The notes beneath the pieces were generated by a model, which saw only the letters and a list, made by a program, of their open reading frames with translations, did no database searches and was not told where the DNA came from. 64,000 bases of DNA, taken from contig QCNW01000001.1 of NCBI GenBank assembly GCA_003210025.1, positions 1 to 64,000 on the forward strand. Reading direction: 5' to 3'. A program made the position numbers and the translations under genes. Positions 26,758 through 34,371 of the stretch are shown here, piece by piece (the first letter of the stretch is position 1; the number at the start of each line of letters is the position of its first letter). The DNA is from Pelagibacteraceae bacterium AG-426-M19. GTDB lineage: Bacteria > Pseudomonadota > Alphaproteobacteria > Pelagibacterales > Pelagibacteraceae.

Positions 26758-27624
26758 TTAAAGAACTCTTCCTGCAATTGTTTTTAATTTATCTTTAGTT
26801 TTTTGTGTTCTTTTTTCTGGAGCAGTAATTATTGCAACATCTAAGCAATTATTAGTTGGGTCATTAGGATCAATGTGATTTTCAAAGTTCTCTATCAATT
26901 TTTTAATCATATTTTTTGCTTTCGCTGCATTATCTAAGAGTACTTTAATAACTTGTTGAACATCAACATTTTCATGATCTGGATGCCAGCAATCATAATC
27001 TGTTACCATAGAAACTGAAGCATATCTAATTTCTGCTTCTCTTGCTAGTTTAGCTTCTGGCATATTTGTCATTCCAATAACATCTGCTTTCCATGATCTA
27101 TATAGGTTTGACTCTGATAATGTAGAAAATTGTGGACCTTCCATTACAACATAAGTTCCACCTCTTTGAAAAGGTATATTTTCTTTTTTAATAGCATGTT
27201 CACAAGCATTCATAAGTCCGTTTGAAGTTGGATGTGCCATTGATACATGCGCAACAATCTCATCATCAAAAAAAGTTTTGTTTCTTGCAAAAGTTCTATC
27301 AATGAACTGATCAACAATAACAAATTTTCCTGGATGCAATTCTTCCTTTAAAGACCCAACAGCTGAAACAGAGACTACGTCTGTGATACCGAGTTGTTTA
27401 AGTGCATCAATATTTGCTCTATAATTTATTTTTGATGGAGATATAAAATGACCTTTTCCATGTCTTGGTAAAAAAAAAATTTCTTTATTATTATATTTAG
27501 CTTTTAATATTAAATCTGAGGGTTTCCCCCATGGAGTGTTTAAATCTAAAGTTTCTCTATCTTTAAACTCTTCAACATCATATAGGCCACTCCCACCAAT
27601 AATTGCTAATTTATTATTTGCCAT
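26758..27624 (-). CDS. mtnP: S-methyl-5'-thioadenosine phosphorylase
   Basis: 288 residues. IIGGSGLYDVEEF, FLPRHGKGHFISPSKINYRAN, MEGPQFSTLSES and IGMTNMPEAKLAREAEI identify the MTAP branch of purine phosphorylases. It splits methylthioadenosine into adenine and methylthioribose-1-phosphate. It may also act on 5'-deoxyadenosine, as some homologues do. Divergent from apt with 28 bp between starts, which suggests shared control. Confidence 0.95.
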   Translation of the reverse strand: MANNKLAIIGGSGLYDVEEFKDRETLDLNTPWGKPSDLILKAKYNNKEIFFLPRHGKGHFISPSKINYRANIDALKQLGITDVVSVSAVGSLKEELHPGKFVIVDQFIDRTFARNKTFFDDEIVAHVSMAHPTSNGLMNACEHAIKKENIPFQRGGTYVVMEGPQFSTLSESNLYRSWKADVIGMTNMPEAKLAREAEIRYASVSMVTDYDCWHPDHENVDVQQVIKVLLDNAAKAKNMIKKLIENFENHIDPNDPTNNCLDVAIITAPEKRTQKTKDKLKTIAGRVL

Positions 27625-27652
27625 AATACATTTTAGATTATAATTAAGTTTT

Positions 27653-28180
27653 ATGGATTTAAAAGAACATATTAGATCAATTCAAGACTATCCTAAAAAG
27701 GGAATTCTATTTAGAGATATCACAACTCTCATAAAAAATGAAAAGGCATTTAAAGAATGTATCAACCAAATTGTTGAGAGATCAAAAAAATTTAATTTTG
27801 ATAAAATTGCGGCTGTAGAGTCTAGAGGTTTTGTATTTGCTTCTGCTATCTCATACATCTTAGATAAGCCATTTATAATGTTAAGAAAAAAAAATAAACT
27901 ACCCGCTGAGGTACATTCTGTTGATTTTGAGCTTGAATATGGAACAGCTACAATTGAAGTCCACAAAGACTCATTTAATGAAAATGATAATGTATTAATT
28001 ATTGATGACCTAATTGCTACTGGAGGCACTGCTGAAGCTGCAGCTCAATTAATTGAAATATCAGAAAGCAAAGTTGCAGGATTTATCTTTGTAATTAATT
28101 TATTTGATCTTGGTGGTACTGATAATCTTTTAAAAAAGGGTTATAAAGTAGAAAATCTTTTAGATTTTCCAGGACATTAA
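27653..28180 (+). CDS. apt: Adenine phosphoribosyltransferase
   Basis: 175 residues. IRSIQDYPKKGILFRDITTL is the canonical APRT start, AAVESRGFVFASAISY carries the flexible loop region, and VLIIDDLIATGGTAEAAAQLI is the PRPP-binding motif. It makes AMP from adenine and PRPP, so it recycles the adenine released by MtnP. It overlaps the stop of the convergent secreted-protein gene by 4 bp. Confidence 0.95.
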   Translation: MDLKEHIRSIQDYPKKGILFRDITTLIKNEKAFKECINQIVERSKKFNFDKIAAVESRGFVFASAISYILDKPFIMLRKKNKLPAEVHSVDFELEYGTATIEVHKDSFNENDNVLIIDDLIATGGTAEAAAQLIEISESKVAGFIFVINLFDLGGTDNLLKKGYKVENLLDFPGH

Positions 28181-29043
28181 TTTGCAGACATAATTGCCTG
28201 GAAAGGTCCACTACCAATAAATAATTTATTACTACCACCATTAACAAGGTGCATTCCCTCACCCACATTAAATGTCATACTTATAGAAGTAGTATCTGTT
28301 GTCACGACCACAGGATTTGCAAATGTTACTAAACCTTCTAGTTTATCAACTTCGGCCGCATTTGCTGCTCTATGTTCATTAGTGTCAACTAAATATCCAG
28401 CAATATCTGCTGTAGTTCCATTAATATTTTCAGCTTCAGCTTTTGATGAAAAAGTGTCTCCTACTCCACCAAAATGTGTTAAGGTTTCAACAAATTTTCC
28501 TGGAGTGATAGCGCTAGAGCCACAAACTGAACTATTGGTATGAGTGCTAGCTTGTGCATGTGTTCCTGAACCAGCTACAGTTCCACAAAAAACTCCTGAG
28601 CCTCCTGTCATGCCAGTCATTGATGCGCTGAGCTCACCTGCCCAAGTTATACCAAAAGTATTATCCATATAAGCGTATCCATGAGTATAAGTCCCTGCTG
28701 GAGGTCTTGTATAAGTTCCATCTAAAACTATTTCTGCTCCTTGAGTTACAGACGCAGTTGCTCCACTTGAATTAGTAAAAATTTGTGAACATGGAGTTAA
28801 AACAACTGTAGATGATGTAGTAGCTTCTGTTGGGGCACTTGTACATAAATATAATTTATAAATTACTACTTCATAAAGAGCTGGAGCTTCATCGCATCCA
28901 TCATCAATAAAATCAGCACCATCACCAGTTGCTTTTGCCACAACTCCATCAGTAACCGTGCATGCCTTTGCTTGGTTAGAATTTACTATCTCAAAAACAA
29001 AGATTAATGATAAAACTAGAAATAAATATTTTGCATATTTCAT
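28177..29043 (-). CDS. Exported Thr/Ser/Gly/Ala-rich protein, possible surface partner of the adjacent barrel
   Basis: 288 residues with a clear signal peptide (MKYAKYLFLVLSLIFVFEIV). The mature chain has almost no lysine, many Thr, Ser, Ala and Gly residues, and spaced cysteines (ACTVTDG, DDGCDE, YLCTSA, PCSQIF, VFCGTV, SVCGSS). That composition is unlike the lysine-rich neighbours and resembles an outer-surface beta-rich protein. It abuts the stop of the inverse-autotransporter-like gene with no gap. I recognise no family. Confidence 0.6.
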   Translation of the reverse strand: MKYAKYLFLVLSLIFVFEIVNSNQAKACTVTDGVVAKATGDGADFIDDGCDEAPALYEVVIYKLYLCTSAPTEATTSSTVVLTPCSQIFTNSSGATASVTQGAEIVLDGTYTRPPAGTYTHGYAYMDNTFGITWAGELSASMTGMTGGSGVFCGTVAGSGTHAQASTHTNSSVCGSSAITPGKFVETLTHFGGVGDTFSSKAEAENINGTTADIAGYLVDTNEHRAANAAEVDKLEGLVTFANPVVVTTDTTSISMTFNVGEGMHLVNGGSNKLFIGSGPFQAIMSAN

Positions 29044-29892
29044 TTAAAATCCTCCTGCTTTAACAGTAAAACCTGCTCCTTTTTTCTTTATGATATTTTC
29101 TCTTCTAACCTTTTCATAAATTCTATCTTTCATAGAAATTCTTTCAAAAGCCTTGCTACTAAACAAAGATGTGCCAGGATTTTTTATACTATTACTATAT
29201 CTAAGATTGATAAAACTTTGATCGTTGTGATTATCATAATCAGTGTGACCAATTTCAAATGATAATCCAGAATTCGGTACTTTAAATAGTGTGGAAAATT
29301 CTAAACCTTGAAAATCATTTCCACTAGGAACTTCAAAATCGAAAGCTTTAAGATAAGCTTTCATGGATGGTATGTATGGAAGATGTGCTCCTAATTCAAC
29401 ATCAAATCCATCGATAGCCTCTTCGTCTTTACCATTTTTTCCTTTTTTACTAGAGCTTTGAGCAAAATATTGGTTGTAATTTAAATCTAAAATAGAAGAT
29501 TTAATTTCAGCACCTATACTAAATCTTTGGTGTTCATAATCAAATTCATAATCATAAAAAGCATTTAAACCAAATAATATACTTTCATCATTAGATAAAT
29601 ATCTTTGTCCAATTCCTAAATTAAATGTTTCTCTGTCACTGTCGTGTAAAAATAAAGATCCTTGGAAAAAAGATAAGTCTGAACTATCTTCTGAAAAAAT
29701 CTTAAATGTTTGTATTCCTATTTCTGGTTTAATAGTTTCAATTTTTTTTATTGAAAAATCTGTATTTTCAAAATTCTCCTCCAAAAAGCTTTCCAAAGAA
29801 GAATAAAATCTATCTACTACTTCATCTACTTTTGCAAAAGAAGCAGATATAAATAGCAACTGAAATATCATAATTTTTGCTAAAAACTTCAT
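29044..29892 (-). CDS. Inverse autotransporter beta-barrel domain protein without passenger
   Basis: 282 residues, signal peptide ending SASFAK. After a short linker it shows alternating strands: FFQGSLFLHDSDRETFNLGIGQRYLSNDESILFGLNAFYDYEFDYEHQRFSIGAEI. This matches the intimin/invasin inverse-autotransporter barrel (IGxGxRY, LFGLNAFYDYE, HQRxSIGAE). Family proteins normally carry a long C-terminal passenger; this one ends just after the barrel (GAGFTVKAGGF). The next gene may supply a separate surface protein. Confidence 0.72.
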   Translation of the reverse strand: MKFLAKIMIFQLLFISASFAKVDEVVDRFYSSLESFLEENFENTDFSIKKIETIKPEIGIQTFKIFSEDSSDLSFFQGSLFLHDSDRETFNLGIGQRYLSNDESILFGLNAFYDYEFDYEHQRFSIGAEIKSSILDLNYNQYFAQSSSKKGKNGKDEEAIDGFDVELGAHLPYIPSMKAYLKAFDFEVPSGNDFQGLEFSTLFKVPNSGLSFEIGHTDYDNHNDQSFINLRYSNSIKNPGTSLFSSKAFERISMKDRIYEKVRRENIIKKKGAGFTVKAGGF

Positions 29893-29936
29893 AAGTTATT
29901 TATAGAGATATATATATGAATTAAAAGGTCTAAAAA

Positions 29937-30013
29937 TGGTAGCGGGAAGTGGGATCGAACCACTGACCTCGGGCTTATGAGTCCCGCGCTCTAACCAACT
30001 GAGCTACCCCGCC
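29937..30013 (-). tRNA. tRNA-Met (CAT), elongator type, CCA encoded
   Basis: The reverse complement GGCGGGGTAGCTCAGTTGGT through GCTACCA folds as a 77-nt cloverleaf: 7-bp acceptor stem (with G1-U72 and G7-U66 wobble), 4-bp D stem, 7-nt anticodon loop CTCATAA, 5-nt variable loop, T stem AGTGG/CCACT and T loop TTCGATC. The anticodon is CAT. Lack of the initiator C1-A72 mismatch and three-GC stem argues against tRNA-fMet. A lysidine tRNA-Ile2 is possible but the acceptor stem looks like elongator Met. There is an A-G mismatch at 31-39. Confidence 0.88.
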
Positions 30014-30064
30014 TTAAATAATTGTTGGTTTATACTACTTTTATTTTTTGATTCAAACAAGATT

Positions 30065-30178
30065 TCACTTATTCTTTTTCTTATCTTTTTTAATTTTTCT
30101 TTTTTCCTTTAGAGAAAGTTTAGCTTTTTTCATCACACTAGAGTCTTTAAATGATTTTCCACTATATCTTTTTGACAT
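30065..30178 (-). CDS. Small basic protein (37 aa), absent from ORF track
   Basis: An ATG directly follows the TAA of the upstream secreted-protein gene (TAAATG) and gives MSKRYSGKSFKDSSVMKKAK, then a tail of Lys/Arg/Glu ending KDKKKNK and TGA. Eighteen of 37 residues are Lys or Arg. It has no hydrophobic core; it may be a nucleic-acid- or ribosome-associated peptide. Tight coupling with the upstream gene and a complete frame support it as real. Confidence 0.5.
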   Translation of the reverse strand: MSKRYSGKSFKDSSVMKKAKLSLKEKRKIKKDKKKNK

Positions 30179-30628
30179 TTAATTTATTTGTTCAAAGAAC
30201 TTATCTTTTAATTGATAGGTAAAAGGATATTCTTTTCCAAGTGGTTGGAATTTAGTCTTAATTACTATTACGTTTTGCTTATCAAGTTTAAATTTCCATG
30301 TTAATTTAATATCTCCTGAAAATACTCTTAACCTACCTAAATTTGTAAATCTCCATCCATCTTCTGAAATAACTTTCCCATCTTGGTATCTTTTGTAATT
30401 CTTTTCATTAAATATATAAGTAACAACACCTTGATTTCTCTCATCCTCCAATGTTATTGCATAATTATTTAAAAATTCTGCCGTTTGAGATTTATTCAAA
30501 CTTTTCTTAGTTATAGATTTTAAGAAGTCGGTAGTTTTATCAATCGTTTCATCTATTTTATCTTTCGCCATCGAAATTGACGAAAGAAAAAGAAAAATAA
30601 AAAGAATGCTAAATATATTTCTAAACAT
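30179..30628 (-). CDS. Exported protein of unknown function (149 aa)
   Basis: Signal peptide MFRNIFSILFIFLFLSSISMAK, followed by a helical segment (KIDETIDKTTDFLKSITKKSL) and a beta-rich half with VVTYIFNEKNYKRYQDGKVI and WRFTNLGRLRVFSGDIKLTWKFK. It lies 6 bp from the AEC transporter gene and abuts the 37-aa ORF. I recognise no family; periplasmic location is predicted from the signal peptide. Confidence 0.6.
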   Translation of the reverse strand: MFRNIFSILFIFLFLSSISMAKDKIDETIDKTTDFLKSITKKSLNKSQTAEFLNNYAITLEDERNQGVVTYIFNEKNYKRYQDGKVISEDGWRFTNLGRLRVFSGDIKLTWKFKLDKQNVIVIKTKFQPLGKEYPFTYQLKDKFFEQIN

Positions 30629-30634
30629 TATTTT

Positions 30635-31558
30635 CTAATTTAATAAATTTATAGTAAATAAAAAAGTAAATATTGAAGCAAATGTTGAAATAAATATTGC
30701 CTTAATGATATTTTCTGGACTTACATTATATGCGGAACACATAACAATTGACGTGGCTCCACATGGTCCAACACTCACTAACAAAGCTCCAGCAAAATTT
30801 ATTGGATTTGATAAACTAAAAAATGTGTAACCTAAAATTAGCAAAATCAATGGTGATATAATAAGTTTTAATAATGATATAGTGATTGTTAATTTATTGA
30901 AAACTTTTTTTGAGTAAAAAGATAGAATAATACCAATTGCAAATAACCCAACTGGCATCACACATGCTGCTAGTCTTTGAAGAATATACTCAAATGGAGT
31001 TTCGTCTATATTGATCTTTGAAATTCTTATTATTAATCCAATTAATATTGCTAATATCATCGGATTTAATATTAAATTTCTTAAAAACTGAAATAATTTA
31101 ATTCTTTTTTTTACAGTAAGTTCTAAAAAGAAACTAACTATGGATATTAAAACTACACTATCCATTAAAATAATACCTGATATTTGAGTTATCGTACTCC
31201 CTGCAAAGAATATTTCTGCGATAGGCAAAACCAATATTACGTGATTGGATAAAGCAACAGTTAAAGCCCAAATAATAGATTCTTGTATTGATCTTTTAAA
31301 AGTATTTTTAGTTAATAAAAAAGCAAATATTCCACTTGTAAACTGCATTAAAAAATATGATGAAATTTGAGATATGTCTATTTCCCCAACGTCGCTTTGC
31401 GCAACTAGTTTTATGATTAAAGCTGGTACTGCTATATAAAATGAAAATAAATTAAATATTCTAGCCTTTTTTAAATCAAATATCTTAATATATCCTAAAA
31501 TATAACCAATAAGAGTTATACCTATAAATGGAGTTAAGCCTAGAAATACTTGAAACAT
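30635..31558 (-). CDS. AEC (auxin efflux carrier) family transporter
   Basis: 307 residues with about 10 membrane segments. GLTPFIGITLIGYILGYIKIF, FYIAVPALIIKLVA and the C-terminal VSVGPCGATSIVMCSAYNVSPENIIKAIFIST fit the AEC family, whose bacterial members transport malate, malonate or similar acids. It overlaps the dioxygenase start by one base, so it may export or import a compound linked to that enzyme. Confidence 0.85.
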   Translation of the reverse strand: MFQVFLGLTPFIGITLIGYILGYIKIFDLKKARIFNLFSFYIAVPALIIKLVAQSDVGEIDISQISSYFLMQFTSGIFAFLLTKNTFKRSIQESIIWALTVALSNHVILVLPIAEIFFAGSTITQISGIILMDSVVLISIVSFFLELTVKKRIKLFQFLRNLILNPMILAILIGLIIRISKINIDETPFEYILQRLAACVMPVGLFAIGIILSFYSKKVFNKLTITISLLKLIISPLILLILGYTFFSLSNPINFAGALLVSVGPCGATSIVMCSAYNVSPENIIKAIFISTFASIFTFLFTINLLN

Positions 31559-32346
31559 TATTGGACAGTAATTCTATGCATAATTCTATCTCCTTTAAAA
31601 GCTGTTGCTTGATGAAGCATAGATCTATTATCCCAAATAGCTAATTGGTTCTTTTCCCACTCTAAAGAATATTGAAAACTTTTTTTTAATTGGTGTTTGA
31701 ATAAATAATTTTTTAATTTTTTATCAATTTTACTGTTATTAAAACGTATAAAGTGTCCTGGACTACAATATAAAGTATATTTACTGTTTATTTTTCTTAT
31801 TAATTTATGCTTTGAAATAAGTTCTTTTGCTTTTTTGCCCTTTTCTTTCTCTCTTTCCAATCTCGTTACAGATATAGGTCCTTCTGATGAAAATATACAT
31901 TTTTCGTTTTTAAACTTTTTTTTAAAGTTAGCTGGTAATTTTTCATAAGCTAAATATTGGGAACAAAAATCTGTGTTTGCCTGACCTTTTTTTGGAACTA
32001 ATTTAGAAAGCAACATAGTAAATCTAGGTGGTTTTTTTGTATAGATTGAATCAGTATGAAATTGCTCACCAAAACTAGGGCCTTTATCAGTAGATTTTCT
32101 TTGAACAACAGTTATTTGAGGATATTTTTTATTCAATCCTTTAAGTCTTGGATAATTTGCAAGTTTTCCAAATTTTTTTGCAAATTTTACATAATGATCA
32201 GAGCTTAATTTTTGGTTTCTAAAATAAATCATTCCATATTTTGAGAGAGCAGATTTTATTTTTTTTAATGTAGAATTATTAATTTTATTTAAATCACAGA
32301 CTAATTCTGCACCTATATTTTTTTTATTAGGAATAATTTTAAGCAT
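31558..32346 (-). CDS. TauD/TfdA family 2-oxoglutarate/Fe(II) dioxygenase
   Basis: 262 residues. Iron ligands are HTD (His97, Asp99 in GEQFHTDSIY) and the distal His near 245 (WDNRSMLHQATAF), followed by the 2-oxoglutarate Arg near residue 258 (MHRITVQ). YFRNQKLSSDHYVKFAKKFG is the standard N-terminal block. Family members hydroxylate taurine, sulfonates, phenoxyacetates or carnitine-like compounds; the substrate here is unknown. It overlaps the alpha/beta hydrolase by 8 bp. Confidence 0.88.
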   Translation of the reverse strand: MLKIIPNKKNIGAELVCDLNKINNSTLKKIKSALSKYGMIYFRNQKLSSDHYVKFAKKFGKLANYPRLKGLNKKYPQITVVQRKSTDKGPSFGEQFHTDSIYTKKPPRFTMLLSKLVPKKGQANTDFCSQYLAYEKLPANFKKKFKNEKCIFSSEGPISVTRLEREKEKGKKAKELISKHKLIRKINSKYTLYCSPGHFIRFNNSKIDKKLKNYLFKHQLKKSFQYSLEWEKNQLAIWDNRSMLHQATAFKGDRIMHRITVQ

Positions 32347-33214
32347 TTTTTAAAAAGAAACTTTTTAATTGTTTAATTGTTTCTTTGGGATTTTGCTCTG
32401 GTATAAAATGTCCAGATTTAACAGCAACTCCTAAAACTTTTTTATTTGAATATTTTTGCCAAATTTTAATAGGTTTAAATTGTTTACCTATAACACCATT
32501 TTTTCCCCATAATACTTGAACAGGAATATTTAATTTTTTCTTTCGATCGTATCTGTCATGATCAAGATCTATAGTAGCAGATGCTCTATAATCCTCACAT
32601 GATCCATGTATTCTCTTTGGTTGCTTAAAGCACTTTAGATAACCCTCTTCAACTTTTCCAAATTTATGATTCCCAGACCATTTATCTAAGCAATACTTCA
32701 TCCATTTTCTTGGATCACTCATTATCATTCTTTCTGGTAGCCACTTTGGTTGAATTAAGAAAAACCAATGGAAGTAAGCTTTTGCAAAATCTCTAGTTGT
32801 TAGTTCGTACATGTCTAAAGTTGGACAAATATCTAAAACGCTAAGAGCAAGCACGTTTTTTCTGTGGTCTCTTGCCAATCTATGAGCAACTCTTCCACCT
32901 CTATCATGGCCTGCAACAAAAAATTTAGGATATCCTAATTTTACCATCATTTGATTCATGTCGTTTGCCATTTCTCTTTTTGAATAATTGAAATGTTTAT
33001 TATCAGATGGTGGAGCTAAACTGTCTCCATAACCTCTTAGATCTGCTGCAACAACTGTGAAGTTTTTTGATAACTCTGGAGCTGTTTTATGCCACATTAA
33101 ATGAGTTTGAGGGTAACCATGGAGTAACAATAAAGGTGGTCCTTCTCCTTTAACTTTGCAAAAGACTTTTCCTTTTTTAACTTGTACGTATCTACTCTTA
33201 AAACCTTCAAACAT
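32339..33214 (-). CDS. Alpha/beta hydrolase, fluoroacetate/haloacetate dehalogenase-like
   Basis: 291 residues. LLLLHGYPQTHLMWHKTAPEL is the oxyanion region. The nucleophile elbow AGHDRGGRVAHR provides Asp104 rather than Ser, with Arg105 and Arg108. HWFFL gives His149-Trp150, DYRAS gives Tyr209, and SGHFIPEQNP gives the catalytic His269. Asp nucleophile, two Arg, and His-Trp-Tyr halide/fluoride pocket are the fluoroacetate dehalogenase (DehH1/FAc-DEX) constellation. The substrate is inferred; some relatives are haloalkane or epoxide hydrolases. Confidence 0.82.
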   Translation of the reverse strand: MFEGFKSRYVQVKKGKVFCKVKGEGPPLLLLHGYPQTHLMWHKTAPELSKNFTVVAADLRGYGDSLAPPSDNKHFNYSKREMANDMNQMMVKLGYPKFFVAGHDRGGRVAHRLARDHRKNVLALSVLDICPTLDMYELTTRDFAKAYFHWFFLIQPKWLPERMIMSDPRKWMKYCLDKWSGNHKFGKVEEGYLKCFKQPKRIHGSCEDYRASATIDLDHDRYDRKKKLNIPVQVLWGKNGVIGKQFKPIKIWQKYSNKKVLGVAVKSGHFIPEQNPKETIKQLKSFFLKNA

Positions 33215-33336
33215 TTATTTAATTTAATTTATATTTTTATAATTCAATCAGTAATTTTAAAATTGTTCAAATACAACGTTAATAAGCTTAATTATTAAAT
33301 TGAATTATCATTCATTGGATGTATACCTTCATTTTT

Positions 33337-34371
33337 GTGAGAATTGAAGAAGAGCTAAAACTAGATTATTCCGACGTACTTTTTAGACCTAAAAGAAGCA
33401 CTCTTAAAAGTAGAAAAGATGTAAATTTAAAGAGAACCTATCGTTTTAAATATAGTAAAAACGAATGGTCTGGTATTCCTATAATGGCAGCTAACATGGA
33501 CGGTGTAGGAGTACTAGGTGTTGCTGAAAAATTATCTGGATATGGGATGATAACATGCTTAACAAAACAGCATGATGTTAAGAAAATTAAACAATTTAAA
33601 AAAATTAAATCAATATATCCAAATGTAGCTTTAAGTATTGGAACAAAAAAAGAAGATTTTCAAAATTTAGATAAAATTTTAAAAGAATTTAGTTTCATTA
33701 AATTTATTTGTATTGATGTTGCAAACGGTTACTCAGAGCATTTTAGTAAATTTTTAAAATCTGTTAGAGATAAATATCCAACGAAAACAATCATAGCAGG
33801 TAATGTTGTTACTGCTGATATGACTCAAGAATTAATTTTATCAGGTGCAGATATTGTTAAAGTTGGAATTGGACCAGGAAGTGTCTGTACTACACGAATA
33901 CAAACTGGAGTTGGTTATCCTCAGTTAAGTGCAGTGATAGAATGTGCTGATGCTGCTCACGGATTAGGTGCACATATCATTGCAGATGGTGGATGCACAT
34001 GTCCAGGTGATGTTGCTAAAGCATTTGGTGGAGGAGCTGATTTTGTTATGCTTGGAGGAATGTTTGCAGGTCATGATGAAGGTAAAGGAAAATTAGTAAA
34101 ATCTAATGGCTCAAAGTATGTTGAATTTTATGGATCGAGTTCTGAAACAGCTAACAATAAACATTACGGCGGACTATCAGACTACAGAAGTAGCGAAGGA
34201 AGAACAGTCAGAGTGAAGTACCGTGGTAAAATTAATGATACCATTTTAAATATTTTAGGTGGTGTAAGAAGTAGTTGTACATATGTTGGTGCACCTTCTT
34301 TAAAGCAATTAAGTAAGTGCACAACTTTTGTCAGAGTTACTAAGCAATTTAACGATACATTCACTAAATAA
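33337..34371 (+). CDS. guaC: GMP reductase
   Basis: 344 residues from the GTG at 33337 ([20 protein letters not shown]). The ORF track starts six codons earlier, but E. coli GuaC begins MRIEEDLKLGFKDV, which decides the start. [21 protein letters not shown] in altered form ([20 protein letters not shown], catalytic Cys), [34 protein letters not shown] and FYGSSSETA fit GMP reductase rather than IMP dehydrogenase; no CBS domains are present. It converts GMP to IMP with NADPH. Confidence 0.92.
   Translation: MRIEEELKLDYSDVLFRPKRSTLKSRKDVNLKRTYRFKYSKNEWSGIPIMAANMDGVGVLGVAEKLSGYGMITCLTKQHDVKKIKQFKKIKSIYPNVALSIGTKKEDFQNLDKILKEFSFIKFICIDVANGYSEHFSKFLKSVRDKYPTKTIIAGNVVTADMTQELILSGADIVKVGIGPGSVCTTRIQTGVGYPQLSAVIECADAAHGLGAHIIADGGCTCPGDVAKAFGGGADFVMLGGMFAGHDEGKGKLVKSNGSKYVEFYGSSSETANNKHYGGLSDYRSSEGRTVRVKYRGKINDTILNILGGVRSSCTYVGAPSLKQLSKCTTFVRVTKQFNDTFTK

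Noticed and set aside
29937-30013. Initiator tRNA-fMet
   Set aside because: No C1-A72 mismatch and the anticodon stem lacks the three consecutive G-C pairs next to the loop that initiators need.
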